Positions 7,584 to 13,743 of a stretch of DNA of 14,944 nt are shown here, one piece after another. The notes beneath the pieces were generated by a model that saw only the letters and a program-made list of their open reading frames with translations, had not been told where the DNA came from and did no database searches. Position numbers and translations under genes: made by a program. Every line of letters begins with the position of its first letter. The stretch's first letter is position 1. The stretch is from JAEUKQ01 sp044227605 (GTDB taxonomy: Bacteria > Pseudomonadota > Alphaproteobacteria > JAEUKQ01), in contig JBGAWJ010000025.1 of NCBI GenBank assembly GCA_044227605.1, positions 1-14,944 of the forward strand, written 5' to 3'.

Positions 7584-8240
7584 TTACTTCGTGCCGAATA
7601 ATCGATCGCCAGCATCCCCCAAGCCCGGAAATATATAGGCCTTATCATTTAAACCCTGATCTAAAGCAGCGGCATAAACACGTACATGCGGATGTTTTTG
7701 GTGAAAAACCGCTATTCCTTCCGGGGCCACCACTAAGGCCAGGAAACGGATTTGTTGATCTTTAACGCCGTGTTTATTTAAAAGGTCAACGGCAGCGGCG
7801 GCGGAATTGCCCGTTGCCAACATCGGGTCTACCACAATGAATAAGCGGCCATCGGTTTCAGGAAGTTTCACATAATATTCAACAGGCAGATGGGATTTTG
7901 GATCCCGGTATAAACCGATATGGCCGATACGGGCAGAGGGAATTAATTCGAGCAAGGCATCGGCCATGACCAATCCGGCCCGTAGAATCGGCACCACGGC
8001 AATTTTCTTTCCGGCAATTGTTGGTGCCTGCATGGTCATTAAAGGTGTTTCAATAGGGATATCCATCATCGGCAAAGAGCGGGTAATTTCATATCCCATC
8101 AGCAAGGTTATTTCGCGTAACAATTGGCGAAACTGGATGGTAGGGGTATGACGGTCACGCATAATGGTCAACTTATGCTGGATCAACGGATGATCCAATA
8201 CCGTAAAATTATTGAAGGGTAAATTTTTGGCTTTCTGCAT
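7584..8240 (-). CDS. upp: Uracil phosphoribosyltransferase
   Basis: Upp joins uracil and PRPP to make UMP, a pyrimidine salvage step in the cytoplasm. The 218 residues contain VPILRAGLVMADALL at 83-97, the PRPP-binding loop VVDPMLATGNSAAAA at 136-150, and the uracil-binding C-terminus GLGDAGDRLFGTK at 206-218. Length is close to the 208 residues of E. coli Upp. It begins 3 bases after the MFS transporter stop, so the two are certainly co-transcribed and probably coupled. It is the last gene of the DUF1289-punA-MFS-upp run. No convincing terminator follows; the rpmH promoter lies just downstream. Confidence 0.96.
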   Translation of the reverse strand: MQKAKNLPFNNFTVLDHPLIQHKLTIMRDRHTPTIQFRQLLREITLLMGYEITRSLPMMDIPIETPLMTMQAPTIAGKKIAVVPILRAGLVMADALLELIPSARIGHIGLYRDPKSHLPVEYYVKLPETDGRLFIVVDPMLATGNSAAAAVDLLNKHGVKDQQIRFLALVVAPEGIAVFHQKHPHVRVYAAALDQGLNDKAYIFPGLGDAGDRLFGTK

Positions 8241-8243
8241 GAT

Positions 8244-9413
8244 TTATTCCTTGATAATAAGATTATCGGAGATTTTGGGAGTAAGACGTTGGTGCAGCAA
8301 GAATAGCATGGCTAACGCAATCATCCCCATAACCGCCATCAGTAGGAAAGCATCGCCAGACCATAATTTATATAACCAGCCTGCCACCAGTAAAGCAATA
8401 CCCATCATCAAGCCGGTGCTGACGCCTGCATACATGGCCTGCCCGCCCATGGCTAAAGATGTTGGGATATAGTGGGTCAAGAAACGCATGGCAGCCAAGT
8501 GAGTAAGGCCGAAAGTCAGACCATGAAAAATTTGCAAAGGCACTAAATAGATAAGGTCTGCGGTCACACTATAAACCGCCCACCGCACCATCACCGCAAG
8601 TGCCGCTACCGTGAAGGCCTGCAAGGGGGTTATATATTTAAAAATTAATTTGCCACAAGCAAAAATAATAATTTCAGCCATCACCCCCTCGGCCCAAAGA
8701 AACCCGATAATATCGCCTGATAATCCCTTTGATTGCCAATGCAATGTTCCACACACATATAAAACCGCATGGCTTCCTTGGAGGAAGCTGGTGGTTAGCA
8801 AAAATAATATCCATCCCTTGGTTTTGAGTAGTTCCCATGATGATCCTCGGGATTTCTGGATAGAAAATTGAAGGGGCGAAGGCACAATCAGTGACATCCC
8901 GATTAGCGCTGCTAAAGCCAACCAAATCGCATATAAAATAAAATCTGGATCCTGGTCTTTTAATACCCACCCACTGCAGATAGCGGTCATCATAAAAGAC
9001 AAGGAACCCCATAATCGGATACGGCCATAATCCAAAGAATGCGACCTAGCGTAATGAAGGGTTAAATGATCGGAAAAGGGGGAAATAGGTGTAAAGAAAA
9101 AAGCGCTAAACGCGCTGACCGCCATAATCCACCAAACACTGCTAACCAACCCAAACAATCCATATGATAAAAGGGATAAAACCGCAAGCGTAGCTAATAA
9201 CAACCGGTAAGAGGGATAGTATGAGGCCATCCGAACCCAAAAAAGGCTGCCTGCCACGCGTATCCAAGCTGGGATTGCTAGGGCTAAGCCGATTTGATTC
9301 TTATCCAAGCCTTTTGATGCCAACCATACCGGCCAAAATGGCAATGAAATCCCTCCCACGATAAAGAAGATTATATAAAAACCGGATAACCGCAGGGATA
9401 AAAAAGGGATCAT
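8244..9413 (-). CDS. MFS transporter, MFS_1-like (HcaT/nucleoside-symporter-like) family
   Basis: This is a 389-residue inner-membrane carrier with about 12 hydrophobic segments. Family features of the MFS_1-like/HcaT group are visible: an early LPFWPVWLASKGLD (24-37), PFSDHLTL (112-119), the diagnostic YGRIRLWGSLSF (129-140), and in the second half HGLTFGLTHLAAMRF (297-311) and GGQAMY (323-328). Members of this group have been annotated as phenylpropionate carriers or grouped with nucleoside/proton symporters, so the name alone does not fix the substrate. Here the gene lies between punA (49 bases upstream) and upp (3 bases downstream), which favours a nucleoside or nucleobase. That substrate is an inference from context. 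No ribosome site is evident before the ATG. Confidence 0.85.
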   Translation of the reverse strand: MIPFLSLRLSGFYIIFFIVGGISLPFWPVWLASKGLDKNQIGLALAIPAWIRVAGSLFWVRMASYYPSYRLLLATLAVLSLLSYGLFGLVSSVWWIMAVSAFSAFFFTPISPFSDHLTLHYARSHSLDYGRIRLWGSLSFMMTAICSGWVLKDQDPDFILYAIWLALAALIGMSLIVPSPLQFSIQKSRGSSWELLKTKGWILFLLTTSFLQGSHAVLYVCGTLHWQSKGLSGDIIGFLWAEGVMAEIIIFACGKLIFKYITPLQAFTVAALAVMVRWAVYSVTADLIYLVPLQIFHGLTFGLTHLAAMRFLTHYIPTSLAMGGQAMYAGVSTGLMMGIALLVAGWLYKLWSGDAFLLMAVMGMIALAMLFLLHQRLTPKISDNLIIKE

Positions 9414-9462
9414 ATCAACATTCTATAAGGGATTCTATAGGGTCTTTTGTCGAGGGCGGTTC

Positions 9463-10299
9463 TTATAATTTACTTAGGCGTAAAAATTCAACTACTAGTT
9501 CCTGCAATTTCGCACTGCTTTTCGCCGCCTGCTGCAGCGTATGTTCATGGGTTAAAAGTTCTTGACCCATCCCTGCCGCTAAATTGGTAATTAAAGAAAC
9601 ACCCGCAACTTTCAATCCGCAATGGCGCGCTAAAATAACTTCGGGAATGGTGGACATGCCGACGGCATCTGCTCCTAACCTTGAAAAAGCCCGAATTTCC
9701 GCAGGCGTTTCAAAACTAGGGCCTAAGCACCCTAAATACACCCCTTCATGCAAGGGGATTCTTGCCTTAGCTGCCGCCTGTCGCATATTTTGTTGTAAAG
9801 AAATATCGTAGGCGTGATCCATTCCGATAAAGCGCGGCCCTATGGCTTCATCATTGGGTCCACATAAAGGGTTGGGTAAGCTATAATTGATATGATCCGT
9901 CATCATCATCAGGCTACCAGCTGGCATATCAGGCTTTAAAGAACCGGCGGCATTGGTGACAAGCAAAGCGTGGCACCCCATTAATTGCAGCGAGCGCACC
10001 ATTTGCCTTAGATAATTTTGCACATTGCCTTCATAGAAATGCACCCGTCCTTGCAAACAAGCAACGGGCTTACCCCCCAATATCCCCAACACCAATCTGC
10101 CACGGTGGCCTTGTACCTTGGGCTGCGGAAATCCTGGCAATTCTTGATAATCAATAAAAGTCGGCTGTTCGACTTGATCGGCCAGCCCCCCTATTCCTGA
10201 ACCTAGGATAACTCCGATCTTAGGTATAAATCCTGGACGGCGCTGCTGGGCGATATCAACCACCTCTTGCGGCCGATGCGGAGAAGACAGGATATTCAT
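9463..10299 (-). CDS. punA: Purine nucleoside phosphorylase (trimeric type)
   Basis: The enzyme splits purine nucleosides with phosphate into base and ribose-1-phosphate. The 278-residue protein shows the trimeric PNP motifs: GSGIGG at 33-38 (phosphate loop), GHRGRL at 64-69, RVHFYEG at 85-91, VTNAAGSL at 114-121, FETPAEIR at 196-203 with E197, VGMSTIPE at 213-220 and SLITN at 235-239. N239 matches human Asn243, which selects 6-oxopurines (inosine, guanosine); methylthioadenosine phosphorylases have Asp there. H251 probably matches human His257. AAGGA lies 6 bases before the ATG. It follows the DUF1289 gene by 22 bases and precedes the transporter by 49. Family call is secure; substrate preference rests on the single Asn. 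Confidence 0.94.
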   Translation of the reverse strand: MNILSSPHRPQEVVDIAQQRRPGFIPKIGVILGSGIGGLADQVEQPTFIDYQELPGFPQPKVQGHRGRLVLGILGGKPVACLQGRVHFYEGNVQNYLRQMVRSLQLMGCHALLVTNAAGSLKPDMPAGSLMMMTDHINYSLPNPLCGPNDEAIGPRFIGMDHAYDISLQQNMRQAAAKARIPLHEGVYLGCLGPSFETPAEIRAFSRLGADAVGMSTIPEVILARHCGLKVAGVSLITNLAAGMGQELLTHEHTLQQAAKSSAKLQELVVEFLRLSKL

Positions 10300-10321
10300 G
10301 GGGATCCTTTATGAAAAAAGG

Positions 10322-10483
10322 TTATATACCAAACTTGGCAGTTGTCAGCCGTTGCATGATAGCCAAACGTTGCATGTCGGTCATGGTCAGCCAAGTTCTG
10401 ATTTCTTTCAGGGTACGGCCACAACCCACACAATATTCGCGACTATCATCCAGCTTGCAAACTTTAATACAAGGAGAAATCAT
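10322..10483 (-). CDS. DUF1289 family small cysteine protein
   Basis: A 53-residue protein found by reading the minus strand from the ATG at 10483. It starts MISPCIKVCKLDD, has YCVGCGRTLKEIRTW at 17-31, and ends TAKFGI. The four cysteines C5, C9, C18 and C21 (spacing C-x3-C-x8-C-x2-C) define the DUF1289 family and look like a metal site, probably zinc or iron-sulfur. The conserved RTxxEIxxW segment follows. Function is unknown; family members are common in proteobacteria, often next to metabolic genes. It is the first gene of the punA operon, 22 bases ahead of punA and about 48 bases after a good promoter. Confidence 0.85.
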   Translation of the reverse strand: MISPCIKVCKLDDSREYCVGCGRTLKEIRTWLTMTDMQRLAIMQRLTTAKFGI

Positions 10484-10530
10484 TGACCTGAGATACTTTA
10501 TTAAAGAATTTATTGGCTTTTTCTTGAGAT

Positions 10531-10559
10531 TTTATACGGGAAGAATTATATACTGGCAA
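10531..10559 (-). promoter_or_regulatory. Sigma70-like promoter for the DUF1289-punA-MFS-upp operon
   Basis: On the minus strand TTGCCA (complement of 10554-10559) and TATAAA (complement of 10531-10536) are 17 bases apart. The expected start near 10524 gives a leader of about 40 bases to the DUF1289 ATG. It lies in the 191-base divergent gap shared with the DUF1287 gene, which otherwise contains only AT-rich sequence and no gene I can support. Called by eye. Confidence 0.6.
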
Positions 10560-10674
10560 CATATATACCAATTATTTTTTGTTATGCGCCATAATCCGGC
10601 CATAATCAGCGGATATTCTTTTCCTTTAAAAGAATTTTCCGCTAATAAATTTTGAAGAAAGGAAAAATTTTCCG

Positions 10675-11259
10675 ATGCACCGCATTATTTTATTATTTTT
10701 TGTTTTTATCACCCCTTTTCCTGCCGCTGCCCAAACTAGTTTGCCTTTGTCCACCCAATTGGTCAAGGCAGCATTGAACCAAACCTTACAACCGGTTATC
10801 TATGATTCAAGTTACCGGGCAATCGCTTATCCCCTGGGTGACGTGCCAGCGAATTACGGGGTTTGCAGCGACGTGGTTATCCGTGCGTACCGCCAAATCG
10901 GCATTGATCTGCAAAAGCTGGTGCATGAAGATATGCAAGCCCATTTCTCCCTTTACCCTAATATATGGGGGTTAAAAAAGCCGGATACCAATATCGACCA
11001 TCGCCGTGTTCCCAATTTAGAAACATTTTTTGCGCGGCATGGTGAAACGTTAGCCATTTCCGCCAACCCCGCTGACTACAAAGCGGGCGATATTGTCAGT
11101 TGGCGGGTACCCGTTCCCCATATTGGTATTGTCAGCACCTTGAAAACAGCAGATGGTAAGCGCCCCTTGATCATTCATAATATTGGTCTAGGCCCCCAAG
11201 TAGAAGATATGCTTTTCGATTACCCGATCCAAGGACATTTCCGTTACGGGCTGGAGTAA
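10675..11259 (+). CDS. Exported DUF1287 protein, papain-like hydrolase candidate
   Basis: This is a 194-residue DUF1287 protein. Residues 1-19 form a signal peptide (MHRIILLFFVFITPFPAAA, cleavage before Q20), so it acts in the periplasm. Conserved DUF1287 blocks are YDSSYRAIAYPLGDVPAN (43-60), YGVCSDVVIRAYR (61-73), LVHEDMQAHFSLYP (82-95), NIDHRRVPNL (106-115), GDIVSW (138-143), PHIGIV (148-153) and HNIGLGPQVEDMLF (168-181). C64 followed later by H149 and the H168-N169 pair resembles the Cys-His-polar arrangement of NlpC/P60 or CHAP cell-wall hydrolases; that activity is inference. AGGA is found 11 bases before the ATG, a little far. The gene is divergent from the punA operon and convergent with the surface protein gene. 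Confidence 0.85.
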   Translation: MHRIILLFFVFITPFPAAAQTSLPLSTQLVKAALNQTLQPVIYDSSYRAIAYPLGDVPANYGVCSDVVIRAYRQIGIDLQKLVHEDMQAHFSLYPNIWGLKKPDTNIDHRRVPNLETFFARHGETLAISANPADYKAGDIVSWRVPVPHIGIVSTLKTADGKRPLIIHNIGLGPQVEDMLFDYPIQGHFRYGLE

Positions 11260-11319
11260 AAGATGATTGTTTCAGCGCTTGTGTGCTGTGCTTACTGGTT
11301 GTAAATGTTTTCTACCCAT

Positions 11320-11349
11320 AAAAAAAAGGGGGGAAGTTGCCTTCCCCCC
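11320..11349 (-). terminator. Rho-independent terminator of surface protein copy 1
   Basis: On the minus strand, GGGGGGAAG pairs perfectly with CTTCCCCCC around a GCAA loop and is followed by eight T residues. It starts about 24 bases after the stop codon at 11374. On the plus strand no T-run follows the hairpin, so it serves the minus-strand gene, not DUF1287. The hairpin and the flank up to the stop are repeated behind copy 2. Confidence 0.92.
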
Positions 11350-11373
11350 TAGTGACGGAAGATGATGTAATTA

Positions 11374-13444
11374 TTAGCGGCAGAGCGCTGGCATAGGCAT
11401 ACCGGTAACGGTCACGCTAACTCCTGCTCCACCCACATCATTGATGCCATCGCAAGCCGATTGCATACCAACGGCAGTAAAGCTATTGCCACCCAGATCG
11501 ATGACGGAACTGGTACCGTCGGTAAAAGCAAAACCAGTTGACATGTTGGTGACACTCACATTTTCAAGCTGGATGTTTTGCGAACCTGCCTGCACACGTA
11601 CCCCTCGGTTGCCAGGAGCACTTGGACCTCTTATAGTAATATTGCTTAACAACACATTATCAGCACCGCCTAAGACATGAATACCATCACCAGAGGCCAT
11701 GCCACCGGTTATTTGCAAATTCAACAAGCGGATATTACCGGTGGTGCCACCGTCGATGCGGATACCATCACCCGCAAGCCTGTTAAATATACTGTTTTGC
11801 ACCGTAACATTTTGGCTGCCATTCCGGATAAATACCCCATGGCCGCTATCGTCATTAATATCACTGATGTCTGCCCCGGTAATAAAGGTACCAGCAGCAT
11901 TATCTAAGAGAATACCCCTGGCATTAGTAGCAATGTTCGCGATTGTTACCCCTTCAATGCGGGCATTTGCGGAATTCTGAACCTCAATAACCCCACTGTT
12001 AGCTACGCCAGCGCCGCTAATCCGCACATTCGCAAGCAACGCATCATCCGAACCACCAATAATCAACACTCCTTGGTTGGCAACATTCGTAATAACAACA
12101 TCCCGTACCCGGCCGTTGCCGGCATTAGCAAACACAATACCCCGCAGAGCTACGCCCGTACCATTAATATTAAAACCTTGGAAAAGCACATTATTGCCAC
12201 TAGCTCCCAAAACCCCGGCGACATTATTGGTTTGCGTTACCACGCCGCGAGCACCCGGGGTAAGGAAAGTGCCTTGACGGCCGCTGGTCACCCCCACAAT
12301 GGCCACATTCGAACCACCTCCAATCACGGCGGTGTTTATGTCCATTTCAATAGCAGTATTGCCCAAGCTAATAGCGCCTTGGATGATGATCACCCGATTG
12401 GCCGCTAAATTATCGATTTTGGCGGTGGGATTCATAACGGTGCCATCAACAAACTCCACGCCCTCAATGGCAACGCTGCTGGTGCTGTCTTGCAGGCGGG
12501 CGCGTTCTTCGCCGGGACCACCCGATTGTTTNNNNNNNNNNATGAGTGCGGACACCGCGGTCAAACAGGGTGCGGCTGAACGGACGGTCCACGAAATTGG
12601 CGCTAGCACTGGCGGCATTGCCACCAAAATGCCAGGTTAACCCGGCGGTAAAGATTGCCTGGGTACGGTTGTTGTTGTCATAGTTCTTGTTTTTGTTGTC
12701 ATGGCGGAACCCAATGCCCCCTTCAATCGCCAAGCCGTTGCCAAGGCCAAGGCCAACTTTCACGCCGCCATGCAGCCCCAACAGGTTTTTACCTTGACGG
12801 TCATGGATATAAACACCCGCATTGGGGGTGATACTAAAGCTACCTAAATTCAATTCATATTGGGCATTAAAATGAACCCCAAAACGATTTTGCTCGGTGC
12901 TTCTTTCGAGACCAACCAGCCAAAGATTACAAATCTTGCTTGTCGTATTGGTGGGGTTGCTACATTCCGTACTACCTGGTTGGTCGCGGAATTCTCCTTC
13001 GGCCGAGCCAGAGTTTTTAACCCCCCGTTCTTTTTTGCCAACCGGGATTTGTAAGGTACTGCTGAGGGTGAACCCACCGATGCCCATTTCTAAGGTTGGT
13101 TTTACAGCATAAAACATTTTATTACTTTCGCCCTTTTGCATGCCAAAGGTTAGCAAGCCGCCAATACCAAAACTATTGCCCAGCATAAAGCGGGCGCCAA
13201 CCCCCACATCGGCAAAGGGATTGTGATCTTGGAACCCACCATCCAAATAAACACCAAAACCGCCGAAGGGTATCCAAGCTTTGGCATCCATGCCGAAGCC
13301 GCCGCCATTCGTTATGCCGGTGGCGCCAACGCCTAAAGAACCTGCCAATTGGGCATTTGCAGATCCCACAACACCCGCCATCAACGCGATAGCACAGCCA
13401 CTTTGCAGCAGCATCTTTTTTAAATCTTTTCTTAAAATTTCCAT
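11374..13444 (-). CDS. Barrel plus beta-helix surface protein, copy 1 (inverse-autotransporter-like; crossed by an assembly gap)
   Basis: The gene runs from 13444 to the TAA at 11374, with 10 Ns inside. The ATG at 13444 is preferred over 13450 because AAGGA is 6 bases before it and directly abuts the other. Residues 1-31 are a signal peptide (cleavage after SANA). Residues 32-273 alternate glycine, aromatic and polar residues like an outer-membrane beta-barrel, ending in a strand TAGLTWHF (266-273) with a terminal aromatic like a beta-signal. C161 and C172 probably face each other in an external loop. A linker (NFVDRPFSRTLFDRGVRT) follows. After the gap, 385 residues form a right-handed beta-helix: repeated rungs of about 22-25 residues of the type G(I/V).(I/V)..G..N(I/V).(L/I).N(I/V). 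They end in a cap with two cysteines (SACDG and ALCR). Residues 1-301 and the later 385 are in different frames only across the Ns. The architecture suggests a surface-exposed or adhesin-like protein; no enzymatic motif is seen. Confidence 0.75.
12532..12541. other. Assembly gap (10 Ns) within surface protein copy 1
   Basis: Ten Ns separate the barrel-coding part (last codon CAT at 12542-12544) from the passenger-coding part (first full codon AAA at 12529-12531). The two frames differ by one base if the gap is taken literally as 10, so the length is a placeholder. In copy 2 the equivalent stretch from RT to ERA is nine residues; in copy 1 at least nine residues are already visible (H before and eight after), so the true gap may be very short or the copies may differ here. 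Confidence 0.9.
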
Positions 13445-13557
13445 GTTCATTCCTTAAGAGATGAGTGACTACCTACAATAAATCTGACAACAGATCCTCT
13501 ATCCCTTTTATCTGATTTCTACGATCCGGTCTAATGCTTTTAAACAGGATAGGTATG

Positions 13558-13588
13558 ATTATAGATAAATGTGGCATTATTGCATCAA
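13558..13588 (-). promoter_or_regulatory. Candidate promoter of surface protein copy 1
   Basis: The gap between the two surface protein genes (13445-13743, 299 bases) holds no gene I can support. On the minus strand a perfect TATAAT (complement of 13558-13563) lies 19 bases from TTGATG (complement of 13583-13588). The spacing is longer than ideal, so strength is uncertain. It would give a leader of about 105 bases before the ATG at 13444. Confidence 0.4.
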
Positions 13589-13695
13589 ACGTCTTTAATT
13601 GTAACACGCCCATAAAATTACGACATATTATCCTGACCAGTAGTCGGTGGGGATAGTATTAACAGCGCCTGGGCAACCCCAAAATACTTGCATAG

Positions 13696-13721
13696 AAAAG
13701 GGGGGAAGTTGCCTTCCCCCC
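13696..13721 (-). terminator. Terminator hairpin of surface protein copy 2 (weaker T-run)
   Basis: The same GGGGGGAAG-GCAA-CTTCCCCCC hairpin as behind copy 1, 22 bases after the copy 2 stop, but followed by only four Ts and then CTATG. The stem is equally strong, while the short T-run may allow some read-through into copy 1. The shared stem and flank show that both genes, including their 3' ends, come from one duplication. Confidence 0.8.
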
Positions 13722-13743
13722 TAGTTACGGAAGATGATGGAGA

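Noticed and set aside
9422..9443. Short direct repeat TTCTATA in the punA-MFS gap
   Set aside because: Only seven bases in AT-rich sequence, with no terminator or operator features.
10298..10655. Plus-strand open frames of 62 and 114 residues
   Set aside because: They lie antisense to the DUF1289 gene and its promoter; the minus-strand reading has a clear family signature with four spaced cysteines.
10660..10673. GGAAAAATTTTCC near-palindrome before the DUF1287 start
   Set aside because: AT-rich and with almost no loop, overlapping the ribosome site region; it probably arises from base composition.
11380..12500. Repetitive pattern in the passenger as a possible CRISPR or DNA tandem repeat
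   Set aside because: The periodicity is at protein level (beta-helix rungs of about 22-25 residues); no DNA unit repeats exactly with regular spacers.
12542..12627. Apparent N-terminus of the passenger reading frame upstream of the Ns
   Set aside because: This part is the barrel-coding sequence read in the wrong frame; the shift is created by the arbitrary gap length.
11441..12640. Several plus-strand open frames opposite the beta-helix genes (also at 13808-14670)
   Set aside because: They mirror the repetitive, stop-poor coding sequence of the minus strand and show no family motifs or ribosome sites.
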